Source: Cotesia glomerata
Lineage: Eukaryota > Arthropoda > Insecta > Hymenoptera > Braconidae
Direction of reading: 5' to 3'
Length of the DNA: 64,000 nucleotides
Assembly (NCBI RefSeq): GCF_020080835.1
Contig: NC_058167.1
Coordinates: 4,588,659 to 4,652,658, forward strand
The notes under the pieces were generated by a model that was given only the letters and a program-made list of their open reading frames with translations, was not told the DNA's origin and did not search any database. Each line of letters opens with the position of its first letter. The first letter of the stretch is position 1. Shown in pieces: positions 13,001 to 31,319 of this stretch. The translations under genes were made by a program, and so were the position numbers.

Positions 13001-15614
13001 ATATTCAACGTTATTGAAATGGCTTCCTAGATATAGTAACTACTTGCTATACTATTTCATACTATTTTTTTGTACAATGACAAAAGCATTCGGAGACTTA
13101 ACGAAACAATTGACCATATTATGCTCCACTATATTTACAAAAGTGATCATGGAATATTTATAGAATATTTAAGAAATATAATTTTTTTTCGCTTAAGTAG
13201 TAAAAAAATTACAGTAAAAAATATTTTCAAACGTCAGTATAATAGGTTTATTTATTTACAATTATATAATCGGATTTAAAAATTCTTCATTCATACATAA
13301 ACAAGCATGGCTGAACATTTTCAATAAAATTCATTTTTAAAATTTAAGTTATAGAAGAAACCCATAAAATATTATTAATGAATTCCTTTTTTAGGTCCTA
13401 CACGATGAAAGCCATACTGATGAGGATTTATACAATGAACCTCTTTGCAAATGCACGTCAGTAACAAGAGGAGAAGCGTTGTTAATGACACTTTTATTAG
13501 GAGTAGAGGAATCTTTGACATGGAAGTCGATTACTGCAATTTTATCGCTAATAAATACCTTATTCGGTAGGAAGGTTGTCAACAATTCAAAATATAAATT
13601 GTTCAAGGACTTACAACTAAATGAAAAAATGATATCATTTCATGTGTATTGCAATAATTGTATGTATTATTTTGGTGTACAAAATAATTCAGATACGGAA
13701 GGATTAATATGTGAAAATTGTGGAAACTCCGATGAGCCTTCAGATATTTCATGTTTTATAACTCTTGATATGAAGACGCAATTGATAACATCACTGCAGG
13801 ATCCTGAAGTACAGCAAGCATTATTTGAACATTTTGAAAAAAAAAAAAATATTGAAGATAACGATACTATTAAAAATATTACCGATGGGCAAATATATAA
13901 AAAATTGTGTGAACCAAATAAACCATTATGTCAAAGTCATAACTTAACGTATACATTTAATACGGATGGCTGTCAGAAATCAAAGTCTAGCAAAATGTCA
14001 ACTTGGCCAATATTTGCAGTTATCAATGAATTACCGATTAAACTTCAGAAAAAACATATGGTGATGTCTGCAATATGGGTTAATAATAAGGATCCAGATA
14101 TGCAGTTATTTTTGAAACCATTCATTGATGAAGCAAATGAATTATCAGATAAAGGTTTTGAATGGATGTTGAGAGATCAAGTCATAAAAAGCAAATTTAT
14201 TCCAATATGCTCTGTTGTTGATTCAGTAGCCAGATGTAAAATGTTAAATATGAAACAATTTAATGGTTTTTACGGTTGCACTTTCTGTGAGCACCCAGCA
14301 GATTCGGTCGATGGATCAATAAGATTTTGCATATCAACAATAATTCCGAAAGATCGCACTGACGCTTCAATAAAAAAAAATATGGAACTTGCAGCTGAGA
14401 GTGAATATGGGATCAACGTTAAGGGTGTTTGGGGGCCATCAGCATTGATGAATTTAAAGTATTTTGACATTGCTGATGGAATGTCTCCAGACTACATGCA
14501 TGCTTTTCTGATAGGCGCAGTAAAGCAGCATACTAATATTTTATTAACATCAGTTGGTGAAGAATATTATATTGGTAATCCTAACCAGCTAAATATCATC
14601 GATGAACGATTATTGAATTTTAAACATCCTACTTGCATAACACGTTCATCAAGAACTATAAAAGATAGAGAAATGTGGAAAGCAAATGAATGGCGGTCAT
14701 GGCTGCTTTTCTATTGTTTAATTTGTATGAAAGGAATTCTTCCTAACAAATATTTAAACCATCTTGCTTTACTCGTTGAAGCATTATGTGTAATGCTGTC
14801 TGGAAAAATAACGGTGAAAGAATTGCGTAGAGCTGGTCTTTTATTAATAAGATATGTTGTACTATACCAAGAATATTTTGGTAAAGCAGCCATGACTTAC
14901 AATATTCATTTACTTCTACACATGGAAAAAAGCGTATTTAATCTTGGACCAATATGGTACCACAGTACATTTATATTTGAAAATGAAAATCACTTCATTT
15001 TGAAAATGCAAAAAAGTCCAGCTCATTTAGCTCTTCAAATTGCTCGGAGATTTACGTTTGAGAAATCATTACCAATATTAAGCAAGAAATTAATTAAAAG
15101 TAATGGTTTCAATGTTTTTTGCGAACGCTATTTAACGGGAAGATTAAAAAATACATTTCAAGTTGATGGATGTACCCTAATTGGTAAAGGAAAAAATTAC
15201 CAATTAACAATGAGTGAACAAAAACTTTTGAAAGAAATCGGGCAGTGTCGATCATTTAATAGATTTATCTATAACGGTAATCGCTATACATCAAGGAGTT
15301 ATCGATTATGTCAAAAAATTGATGACTCTTTAATAGTGCTAAAGAATGGAGAAATAGGTATGATAAAAAATATATTATATTTCAATACAGAAGTAAGTAA
15401 AGAAATTTATATTTTTTATGAAGAAATAGTTAAACAAAATGAATATTTTCATACAACTAGCCATGTAACAGTACATAATATTGAAAAATGTAAACTCACA
15501 CATAATCTGCGTTTCTGTAAGCCAGAAATGATTGAGCAGCCATGTATTTTGACAAAAAATTTAGACGAATATTATGTAATTAAAATACCAGAAGGATGTT
15601 GTAAAAGTGAATAA
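10050..15614 (+). CDS. CACTA/EnSpm-type (tnp2/DUF4218-like) transposase, four exons, intact
   Basis: The exons are 10050-10148, 11285-11521, 11608-11667 and 13395-15614. All introns are phase 0 with GTAAGT/GTAAGT/GTATGT donors and TTTAG/TTCAG/TTTAG acceptors, giving 871 residues without a break. The N-terminus is short and basic, residues 34-132 are acidic, and a zinc-ribbon-like pair follows (CNNC at 218-221, CENC at 238-241). The catalytic-type region has NTDG (321-324), VVDSVARC (about 407-414), FYGCTFCEH (about 424) and PDYMHAFLIGAVKQH (about 497), the counterpart of the DYMHLVCLG motif of tnp2 transposases. A DUF4218-like helical region follows. The protein may act as a nuclear DNA transposase or be domesticated. 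Terminal inverted repeats of its own element were not found. Intron 3 contains a CACTG MITE. Polyadenylation signals lie at 15797 and 15823. Confidence 0.8.
11870..12471. mobile_element. MITE with CACTG-type termini (copy c), inside intron 3
   Basis: The left end is CACTCATAAAAGAATTTGTT and the right end AACAAATCCTTCTGTCAGTG. TA flanks both ends. The interior is rich in TATTAATAAAT/ATTTATTAA inverted motifs. It is inserted in the third intron of the transposase gene at 10050-15614. The remaining intron, 12472-13394, is AT-rich with nothing recognisable. Confidence 0.65.
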
Positions 15615-15796
15615 GGACAACAATACATGAAGCTACGGTTACCATACAAATGGAACAACTTAGAGTTAGCTAAAGAACATATGATTTAGAATTTAACAAA
15701 GTAAAAAATTTTATTACACAACGAAAGAAAATCTTAAGTGTGATCAACAATGTATTTTTGCAAAATTGTATATACAGTTGTTTTTTCATAAATAAG

Positions 15797-15828
15797 AATA
15801 AAATTTTTCAGTAAGGAAACAAAATAAA
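15797..15828 (+). terminator. Two candidate polyadenylation signals
   Basis: AATAAA occurs at 15797-15802 and 15823-15828, about 180-210 nt after the transposase stop codon. Such signals are common by chance in AT-rich DNA, but the placement fits. Confidence 0.4.
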
Positions 15829-16865
15829 AGATGTGATTTGATAAGTAATATTGCAAAAAAGTATTCGCTGTTCTCAGAAACTGTTTTCAACGTTGTAAAA
15901 TAAATCATTAATATTATAAACTCTTATTGAAAGTATTTATAAGAATGTTGCCTTAAGTTTCACATTAATGAATATTTACTTTACTAGCACTTGAAAATCC
16001 CTTAAATGGTAATGAAATGTGTAAAATAAATTCATAAATATACGTATTATATTCAAAAATTTAAGATATAATTAAGTTTATTATTAATTCATAATGATAA
16101 ACAACAATGCAAGCTGAGAAAAAAATTTTTGAGACAAGAAATATATTTAAAAAAATCAAAAATCTTTTGATTAATATATAAATTTTTTTAAAGCTAGCAC
16201 AAAAACTTTTTCAAAGCAGCTAATAATTAGTTTTACATATTTTTTACTTTGTCTAAAATAATGTTGATGTTATAAATAATTACTTCGTTGTATGATAATT
16301 TTTTTTATTTAGTAAAGGTATATTTATTCGAAAATGTAAAAAAAAAACCATAAAAAAATATAAAATTGTAGTTTCTAATAAAAAAAAATTATGAAAACAA
16401 TTTCCTTTCATTTCCTTTTTGATTGACACCAATAACATAAAAAAAGTATTTCAATAATAATAAATGTTATAAAAAATTTCATAATTATTATTTGAAAGTC
16501 TTTAGAAAAGATAGAATAAGTATTTTTTTAAAAATTACGGAAAATTGAATTCCAGAAAAACACTATAAAACACTTTCGAAGGGATTCTCAAAATTTTCTA
16601 AAATTACTTATTATCTCGAAAAAAGTCTGAAAAAATCTTATTTAGTATTGCCTTGATTGCCGAAAAAACTTTTTAAAAAGTCAAATTAACTCTTCTAGTA
16701 GAGTCTCAATTTGACCACAAATATTTTCTTTTCATCACTTTTAAAGACTTTTGCTTACTTTTTCAGACTTTATTTCAGATTTTCAGAGAAAAAAACATTT
16801 CTAGAAGTCTTATTCAGACTTTTAATAGACTTATTATTACTTTTTAAAGAAAATTATTTCCACCA
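15829..16865. other. AT-rich intergenic DNA
   Basis: Repeated AAAAATCTT/AAAGTC-like words near 16500-16850 suggest a decayed repeat. No gene or bounded element is visible. Confidence 0.35.
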
Positions 16866-18195
16866 GGGCAGGTACTTTTCTCCGTAGTTTTTAGCTCCAA
16901 ATAATTTTAAACAATTATTAAATGACCCAGGAGCACGCCAAGACGCAAACTGAGTATGAGCGATTACCCCAGGTACTTCCCTCCGTAGTTTTTTGCTCCA
17001 AATAATTTTAAATAATTACTTGATGGACCACGAGCACCCCAGGACGCAAACCGAGTATGAGCGAGTTCACCAGGTACTTGACTTCATAGTTTTTAGCTCC
17101 AAATAATTTTGAATAATTAGTTGATGGACTATGAGCACTCTAGGACCCGAACCGAGAATGAGCGAGTACCCCAGGTACTTCCCTCCGTAGTTTTTTGCTC
17201 CAAATAGTTTTAAATAGGTATTTGATGTCCGGAGCCCCTCAGGACCCGAACAAAGTATTAGCAAGTACCCAAGGCACTTCCTTCCGTAGTTCTTTTTAAA
17301 AATCATTTAACATACGAGGAGCACTCTAGGAACGGAACCGATAATGAGCGAGTACCCCAGGTACTTTCCTCCATAGTTTTTAGCTTCAAATAATTTGAAA
17401 TAATTATTAGATGACCCGGGAGCACGCCAGGACGCAAACCGAGTATCAGCGATTACCCCAGGTACTTCCCTCCATAGGTTTTTGCTCCAAATAATTTTAA
17501 ATAATTACTTGATGGACCACGAGCACCCTAGGACTCGAACCGAGTATGAGCGAGTACCCCAGGTACTTCCCCCCGTAGTTTTTTGCTCCAAATCATTTTA
17601 AATAGATATTTGATAAGTCCGGAGCACCTCAGGACCCGAACAAAGTATTAGCAAGTACCCCAGGCACTTCCCTCCGTAGTTCTTAGCTCTTAATAATCTT
17701 TAATAATTATTTAATAAACCAAGAGCACTCCAGGACTGGAACCAAGTATGATCGATTATCCCAGGTACTTCCCTCCATAGTTTTTTGCTCTAAATAGTTT
17801 AAAATAATTATTTACTTAAACAGGAGCACTCCAGGACCTGAACCGAGTAAAAGCGAGTACCCCACCTACTTTCCTCCGTAGTTCTTAGCTCTAAATAATT
17901 TTAAATAATTATTTAATAAACTTGGAGTACTCCAGGATCCGAACCGAGTATAAGCGAGTACCCCAAGTACTTCGCTCCGTAGTTCTTAGCTCTTAATAAT
18001 TTTAAATGATTATTTAATGATCTAGGTTCACTCCAGGATCCGAACCAAATATGAGCGAGTCCTTTAAGTACTTTCCTTTGTATTTTTCGGCTTCTACTAA
18101 TCCTTAACTCTTTATTCAAGACCCAGTAGCTCTCTAGGGCACTAACTGAGCATGAGCAAGTACTCCAGGTACTCTCTTCCATATTTTTAGCACTA
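16866..18195. repeat. Minisatellite of about thirteen 101-bp units
   Basis: The word CAGGTACTTCCCTCCGTAG recurs with starts near 16869, 16970, 17071, 17172, 17271, 17358, 17459, 17560, 17661, 17762, 17863, 17964, 18065 and 18166. The spacing is 101 bp except for one 99-bp and one 87-bp unit. Each unit also has GCTCCAAATAATTTTAAATAATTA and GAGCACnCCAGGACnCGAACC-type words (given in pieces here). Because 101 is not a multiple of three, the minus-strand open frames across it (17067-17306 and 17913-18182) are not a repeat protein. The GC content is higher than its surroundings. Confidence 0.9.
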
Positions 18196-18637
18196 AACGA
18201 CTTTTCATAATTTTGATAAAAATATTTTATTGCAACCGATATAACTTTTCATTTATTACAAACAATCACAACTTATTTTTTTCACAATTAATCTTTTTTT
18301 TCGCCAGTTCAATTCTTGTCTTTTTGCTCGGCTTTTTTCCTTTCTGGATTACGTAGTTTCCTTTTTTCAAACGTTTTAGCTTCATTGGCGCGATCTTTCG
18401 GATTTTCGACGTTGAATTCTTTGCTATGTCATTCCTTGAAAAAAAATAGATTAAAATATTTATATTTATATACTTTCTTATAATTTAGATGAAAAATATA
18501 GAAATACATCATGTAAGCAAACTATTCGTATCGTGATTGGTTAAATTTATCATAAGCTTTAAAGTATATATAATTCCATACTAACATTTAGATACGCACT
18601 TGCGTTCAATGATAATAGTAAATAAAATATGAATTAC

Positions 18638-26437
<7,800 letters not shown>

Positions 26438-26565
26438 CTGAAAGATATTAGTTAAAATTATACTTATTTATCCAAGGACGAATTGCATGACTCATCCCTG
26501 GTTAAAGATACTGATTGAAAAGAATTGAGAAGCGGTCACTCCATGCAAACTGTATGTCTATATTA

Positions 26566-26917
26566 GGGTGTGCCAAAATGTAACTCCCGTGGAGAACCTT
26601 TTAAAATTGGAATTTTGAGTTCTGCTTTCAAAAGGGGCTGTGTTTGGGCATTCCCTAAGATATTTTGGGGTGAGACGAAGTATTTGATTTTCATAGAATT
26701 TTTTAACAGAAGCTTAGTTTAGGCATTTCCGGTGAAAATTCAAAATTTGGCCGGAAGTGCCTAATTAAATCTCCTGTTAAAAATCCTATAAATAATCAAA
26801 TGAATCCTCTCACTCCGAAATATCTCAGGAAATGCCCAAACACAGCTGCTGTTAAAAGTAGAACTTAAAATTCCAATTTTAAAAGGTTCTCCACGGAAGT
26901 TACATTTTGGCACACCC
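26566..26917. mobile_element. 352-bp element with long terminal inverted repeats
   Basis: The left arm begins GGGTGTGCCAAAATGTAACT and the right arm ends with AGTTACATTTTGGCACACCC. The arms remain alike for over 130 bp, including TCTCCACGG, AATTCCAATTTTAAAAGG and GGGCATT..CC words. TA is next to the left end and one base beyond the right end, hinting at a Tc1/mariner-like non-autonomous element. No coding sequence is present. Confidence 0.65.
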
Positions 26918-27166
26918 ATAGACTCTATATATACAAACAAAAGAATTGAAATTATTGAAGAGAATTTGAATTTCATCATTTTTCATTCTTTTCAGTCAAT
27001 ATTTTTAAACAGGAATGATGCGAAGCCATCATCGAAAAATTTCGAAAAATTTAGGACTTTTCTTTCAGTTAGGAATAACTTAGTTCAGCTTTTTATGCAT
27101 AAAACTTTAGTTTTTTGCATTATTTAGAAAAATTTATCTCTTTTGCTAACTTTAATAGTTATTTAT

Positions 27167-27339
27167 GTACCTTGAGCGAGCCACGCGTAAATAGCCGTGT
27201 GCCCTCTTTATACAGTCGAGGTGAGAAATATTTTCAGCAGGGATAGTATAGGTTGAGGCCCGATAGGGCCGAGGCTTTATATCCCTGCTGCAAATAATTA
27301 TCATCTCGACCGTATTTGCGCGTGGCTTGCTCATGGTGC
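27167..27339. repeat. 173-bp near-palindromic hairpin with GC-rich core
   Basis: The outer arms carry GAGCGAGCCACGCG and its complement CGCGTGGCTTGCTC. The inner arms carry GTCGAGGTGAG..., CAGCAGGGATA and their complements. The centre is GAGGCCCGATAGGGCCGAGGC. It is much more GC-rich than its surroundings and could be a MITE extruding as a cruciform. Confidence 0.6.
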
Positions 27340-27344
27340 TTAAA

Positions 27345-27675
27345 AATTTTTCGTCTTATGGCAGACGTATGCGGGTTTTAACGTTCCGGGGGTACTCAAT
27401 TTATAAATAAATAGCGTACGACGCCATAACCTCCTAATCCTTCAAATAAAAACACATGAAAGTCTTGAAGTTAGTCATAGATGCGCTTTTTAATTAAAAT
27501 GACAGTTAAAACGTAAACTAGTCGGCTGTATAGAGATTGGTGACGCATGCGTGGCATTGTCCTGAACTGTATAAAGTTCTATACAGCCTAATAGATACTG
27601 GCGTGTACGCGTATTATTTACAGATTGAGTATCGTCTGCACGTAAAAACCATACGTCCGCCTAGGACGAAAAATT
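27345..27675. mobile_element. MITE with AATTTTTCGTC termini
   Basis: Inverted ends of about 35 bp: AATTTTTCGTCTTATGGCAG with GACGTATGCGGGTTTT on the left, and on the right AAAACCATACGTCCGCCTAGG with GACGAAAAATT (in pieces). It starts six bases after the hairpin at 27167-27339. No coding sequence is seen. Confidence 0.55.
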
Positions 27676-28626
27676 ATTTTCTAGATTTAGATAGCATGAG
27701 CGCTTAAGGTAGTTTTTTCCCAATCAATAGTTTATGCTACTGCTATCTTTTTCATTCGCTAGTGTTGCATCTCTTACGGGCTATTGCTCATTTACTTCCA
27801 CGTATGACTTTATTTGTTTAATTTACTAGTTTATCAATGATTTTTCAAAAACTATGAGGTAGGGAATTTCACACTTTTCTAAGGAAATTATACATGTATT
27901 AATCTAAGTAATATTAGTTTTTCGTGAAATTCTTAAAATTTCTTCAATACAAAAATAATACAACTTCGCGGTTTTCTTTCTCTTTTCCCATATCGCTTGT
28001 GTAGAAATGTCATTTTCAATTGCAATTATCTTTGATTAGAAGTGGTAAATCGTCTCCAAATTCTAACAGCATGTGCATTATGCATTTAATTACTTATATT
28101 ATAAATTTGGAAGGTTTCTTGAAATGTTGCTCTCATGACCAAACTACCTTAAGACATGCACATTTGCCTTCATTGAATTTTTCCTCTTATTTTATAAAAA
28201 ATAGTTTGTTATTAATGTTCTGTAAGATCAACTTCCAAAGGATAAAAGGTTAATAATTGCATGCAGAAGTTATAATAGAAACATTCAGTCTCTATTACAC
28301 AGAAAGAAAAATTTCTTGACTGGAGAACAAAATTCTTGGCTCAAGAAAATTTTCGGCCGCCTAAGGAAGACCGAAGTTGTGTTGGCCGAAGTAAAAATTT
28401 TTCTTTAAATTCTATTCTTGGTAGAAGTCATTTTTTCTTAATTCAAATTATCATAAATACTTGATACAATAAATTTTTATATGTGATCAGGATTTTTAGA
28501 TACTTTAGGGAAGCAGCGCCACCTACTTCAGCTGAGAAAAAAATTTTCTCACCTTGAGAAAATTTTTCTCTTGAATATTTGATACCCACTTTATATTATT
28601 TTTGTGTGCAATTATACATATCGAAT
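27676..28626. other. AT-rich intergenic DNA
   Basis: I see no gene. Around 28297-28602 a stretch rich in TTCTTG/CAAGAA and starting CACAGAAAGAAAAATTTCTT may be another decayed MITE, but its right end is unclear. Confidence 0.35.
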
Positions 28627-29325
28627 AAAAAAAAATTAGGAAAACGGTTGACCCTGAAGGCCATTCCTGCAAATTCCCGCTAATTCCATACCTAGGCGCT
28701 TAAAATTGCACTTATCACGTTTTTGAGCTCTTCGAGCTCAAAAATACACTTTATGAGTTATTTTGAGCTCTCCAAGTTCAAAGAGATAGCTTTCCTGTGC
28801 TTTTCAGCTCTTCGAGCTCAAAAGTCTTATCAACGTTCGATGAAACACAATTTTTAAAATTTTCAAACAGCTAAAACTTTTGAATGAATCAACCGATTTT
28901 CACGCGGTTGGCGGAGATCGATGTAGTTTTTTGAGCTCTATAAAAAAATTTGGAACAAAAAAATTGATCTGATAGAAAATTTCGGAGTTATTACAAAAAA
29001 ACACTTTTTTCAATTTTTTTCGACAACGATATCTCACGAACGCATCAACCGATTCTGACGCACTTGATGGCGATCGATGCGAGCTTTAAAGGTTAAGAGG
29101 TGATGATTAGTTTTAGAGATCGATCGGTTCAGCCAATTCGGAGATATTTTGAAAAAATGAAAAAAAAACTCTTTTTTTTCACTTTTTTTTTACTTTTTTT
29201 GCAATTTCTCGAAATCTATCGGCCCGAATTAGTTACGACTAACAGGAAATCTAAGTTTGGCAAAGCCCTTTCAAATGACACCAACCACGATGAAATCAGT
29301 CAAGCCGTTCAAAAGTTACGAGAGG

Positions 29326-29366
<41 letters not shown>

Positions 29367-29858
29367 GGGGCAGAAGAGACACTGCTACCGGGCGCGTCTC
29401 CCCGAGCGGATGGGAGAACGCTCGCTGTCCTTGGATGATACTTAATCTCTTAGTTGATGAGGTACAGCGGGTAGGAGCCAAGCAAAATAACCAAACAAAA
29501 TAAGCTCCCGTGGACAAAACTCCCCTTTAATGGGTTGGTCACACTAACTGACCTAGCAAGACGATTGGTTCCTGCTGTAACTCACTGGGAGTGTCCGGAA
29601 CCTGTATCGTAGTTTCCGACGATGCAGGCTACGGCTGATGTGAGCTTGTTCTGCCGAGGTGAAAGTTGCAGCAGTGGATCAGGAGCCAGCCACTTCGGGC
29701 CTTGATCAGGAAGTACGCAGTGAGTGTTAGAGATCGGAATCTTCACCGCTCCGAGCGAGTCTAGTCCGTCCGTGTATTCCGGGACTGGCTAAGTGTCGGC
29801 TCGGCCTCAGGGAACTGGGGTAGGAGTACTATCTCCGAGGGTACACCCGTTCCTAGTT

Positions 29859-31319
29859 ATGACAACCCGCTCCACTCCGTACGATGCGCTGGTAAATCAA
29901 AAAAGTATGAGTAACCCACAGGAAACAAACAAGAGTGGAAACGGGCTACATGCCCAACAAGCAGCGATTGAAACGAGCGCTGAAATGAAGCGGTCACAAG
30001 CGTTGGAACGCCTAGAGAAACTGACCAGCGAGTTAAATGTTTTCGTTCAGTCAAAAGTCAACATCCACAAGGAGATAAAAAACAAGACGACTAGTGTAGC
30101 GAACGCGCTTCAACGTTTAAAAAAACTGGACGAAGAATGGCGCTCATCATTACACCGCACCCCTTGTGCTACATCGGAGAGAAACAGTCAAGTGGTTGTT
30201 GAAGAAACGATGGACACTGGAGCCGAAGGTGACGGAGAACCAGTCGCTGAAGAAGAAAGTGAAACTATCACAACGGCAGAGACTGAATCCTTTGACCAAG
30301 ACGGCCGCAACCTGAGGAAGTTGAAAAGAAAAATTCGTTCTCCCGAAGGCGGAGCTTTTCATACTCCCAAGAAGCTGAAAGACCTTGGACCTGGTCATCT
30401 CATCAAGAAGCAGGAAGTGGTTAAGGATCTTCCACAAAACTCTTGTGAACAGAACAAGAAGCCAGGCTAGGAAAAGGTGCAGTCCAGAAAGGACAAGAAG
30501 AAGGAGCGCAGGAAACTGCCCCCAGAAAAACCTCTGGTGCCTCCACCGAAGCCGAACCAGAAGCCAAGAAGAACAGCAACGAGACCGGAGGCACTTATTA
30601 TCCGTCCAGCGAACAAAGATAAGTATTCGGAAATACTTTCACGGATCAAGGCGGACGTTCGCCCGGATCAGGTCCGCAACACAGTCGAGAAGATACGCAG
30701 GACCACGACAGGGAACATTCTCATCACGCTGTCGAAAGGCAGTAGTGATAGAGGTAAAGACCTGCAGAAGACTATCGCGGGAATACTTAAGGAGGACGCA
30801 AATGTCATTAGTACAGGACCTGAAGAAGACCTGGAAATTCGCGATATTGATAATACTACAACTAAAGATGACATTCTAACAGCTTTACAAGAGGCAGCTG
30901 GAAACGATTGTGGTATAACAGTAGAGGCCATTAAAATTCGTAAAGTCTTACGTAGCAGAACACAAATTGCGTCGGTGACTCTGGCAGCAACGGTAGCGCA
31001 GAAAGTGGTAGGAGAACACGGCAAGATTAGGATCGGCTGGACCAATTGTCGTATTAGAACAGTACTAAGACCAGTCCGATGTTATAAATGCTGGCATTTT
31101 GGATACCGTGCGGTTCAGTGCACAAGTGAAGTCGACCGCTCCAAACTTTGCATTAAATGTGGAGAAGAGGGACACAAAATCGCCGAATGTAATAAGCCTG
31201 CTTAATGCGCACTGTGTGCGGATCAACCCGGTACAGAGAATAACGCCCATCATGCCGGCACAAGCAGATGCCCAGTATAACAAGAGGCACTCAAGAAGAT
31301 AATTGATAAACGAAAATGA
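29859..31319 (+). pseudogene. Retrotransposon ORF1 (gag-like, zinc knuckles), disrupted
   Basis: One frame runs from ATG 29859 to TGA 31317-31319, interrupted by TAG at 30468, TAA at 31203 and TAA at 31278. The N-terminal half has a coiled-coil-like region and Lys/Glu-rich linkers. The C-terminal half has three zinc knuckles. In the first the histidine is a tyrosine (CYKCWHFGYRAVQC); the second is intact (CIKCGEEGHKIAEC); the third lies after the second stop. The product would be an RNA-binding nucleocapsid-type protein of the R1 clade. The ATG at 29859 was chosen because the frame upstream lacks another ATG near the leader. ORF2 starts within its stop codon (ATGA). Confidence 0.8.

Noticed and set aside
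13391..14893. Antisense frames across the transposase exon
   Set aside because: They are shadows of the long plus-strand coding exon with transposase motifs.
17067..18182. Minus-strand frames with a repeated KNYGGKYLGYSLILGSGP segment
   Set aside because: The 101-bp unit shifts frame every repeat, so the resemblance to a repeat protein is limited to short accidental frames.
16866..18195. CRISPR array
   Set aside because: The units are contiguous 101-bp tandem repeats without unique spacers, and the genome is eukaryotic.
18300..18436. Basic open peptide on the minus strand as the next exon of the acidic gene
   Set aside because: Joined in the required phase from the AG at 18437-18438, it meets a stop after three codons.
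29100..29517. Frames with Thr-His or Val-Cys runs
   Set aside because: They are translations of the (AC)n microsatellite next to the R1-type element.
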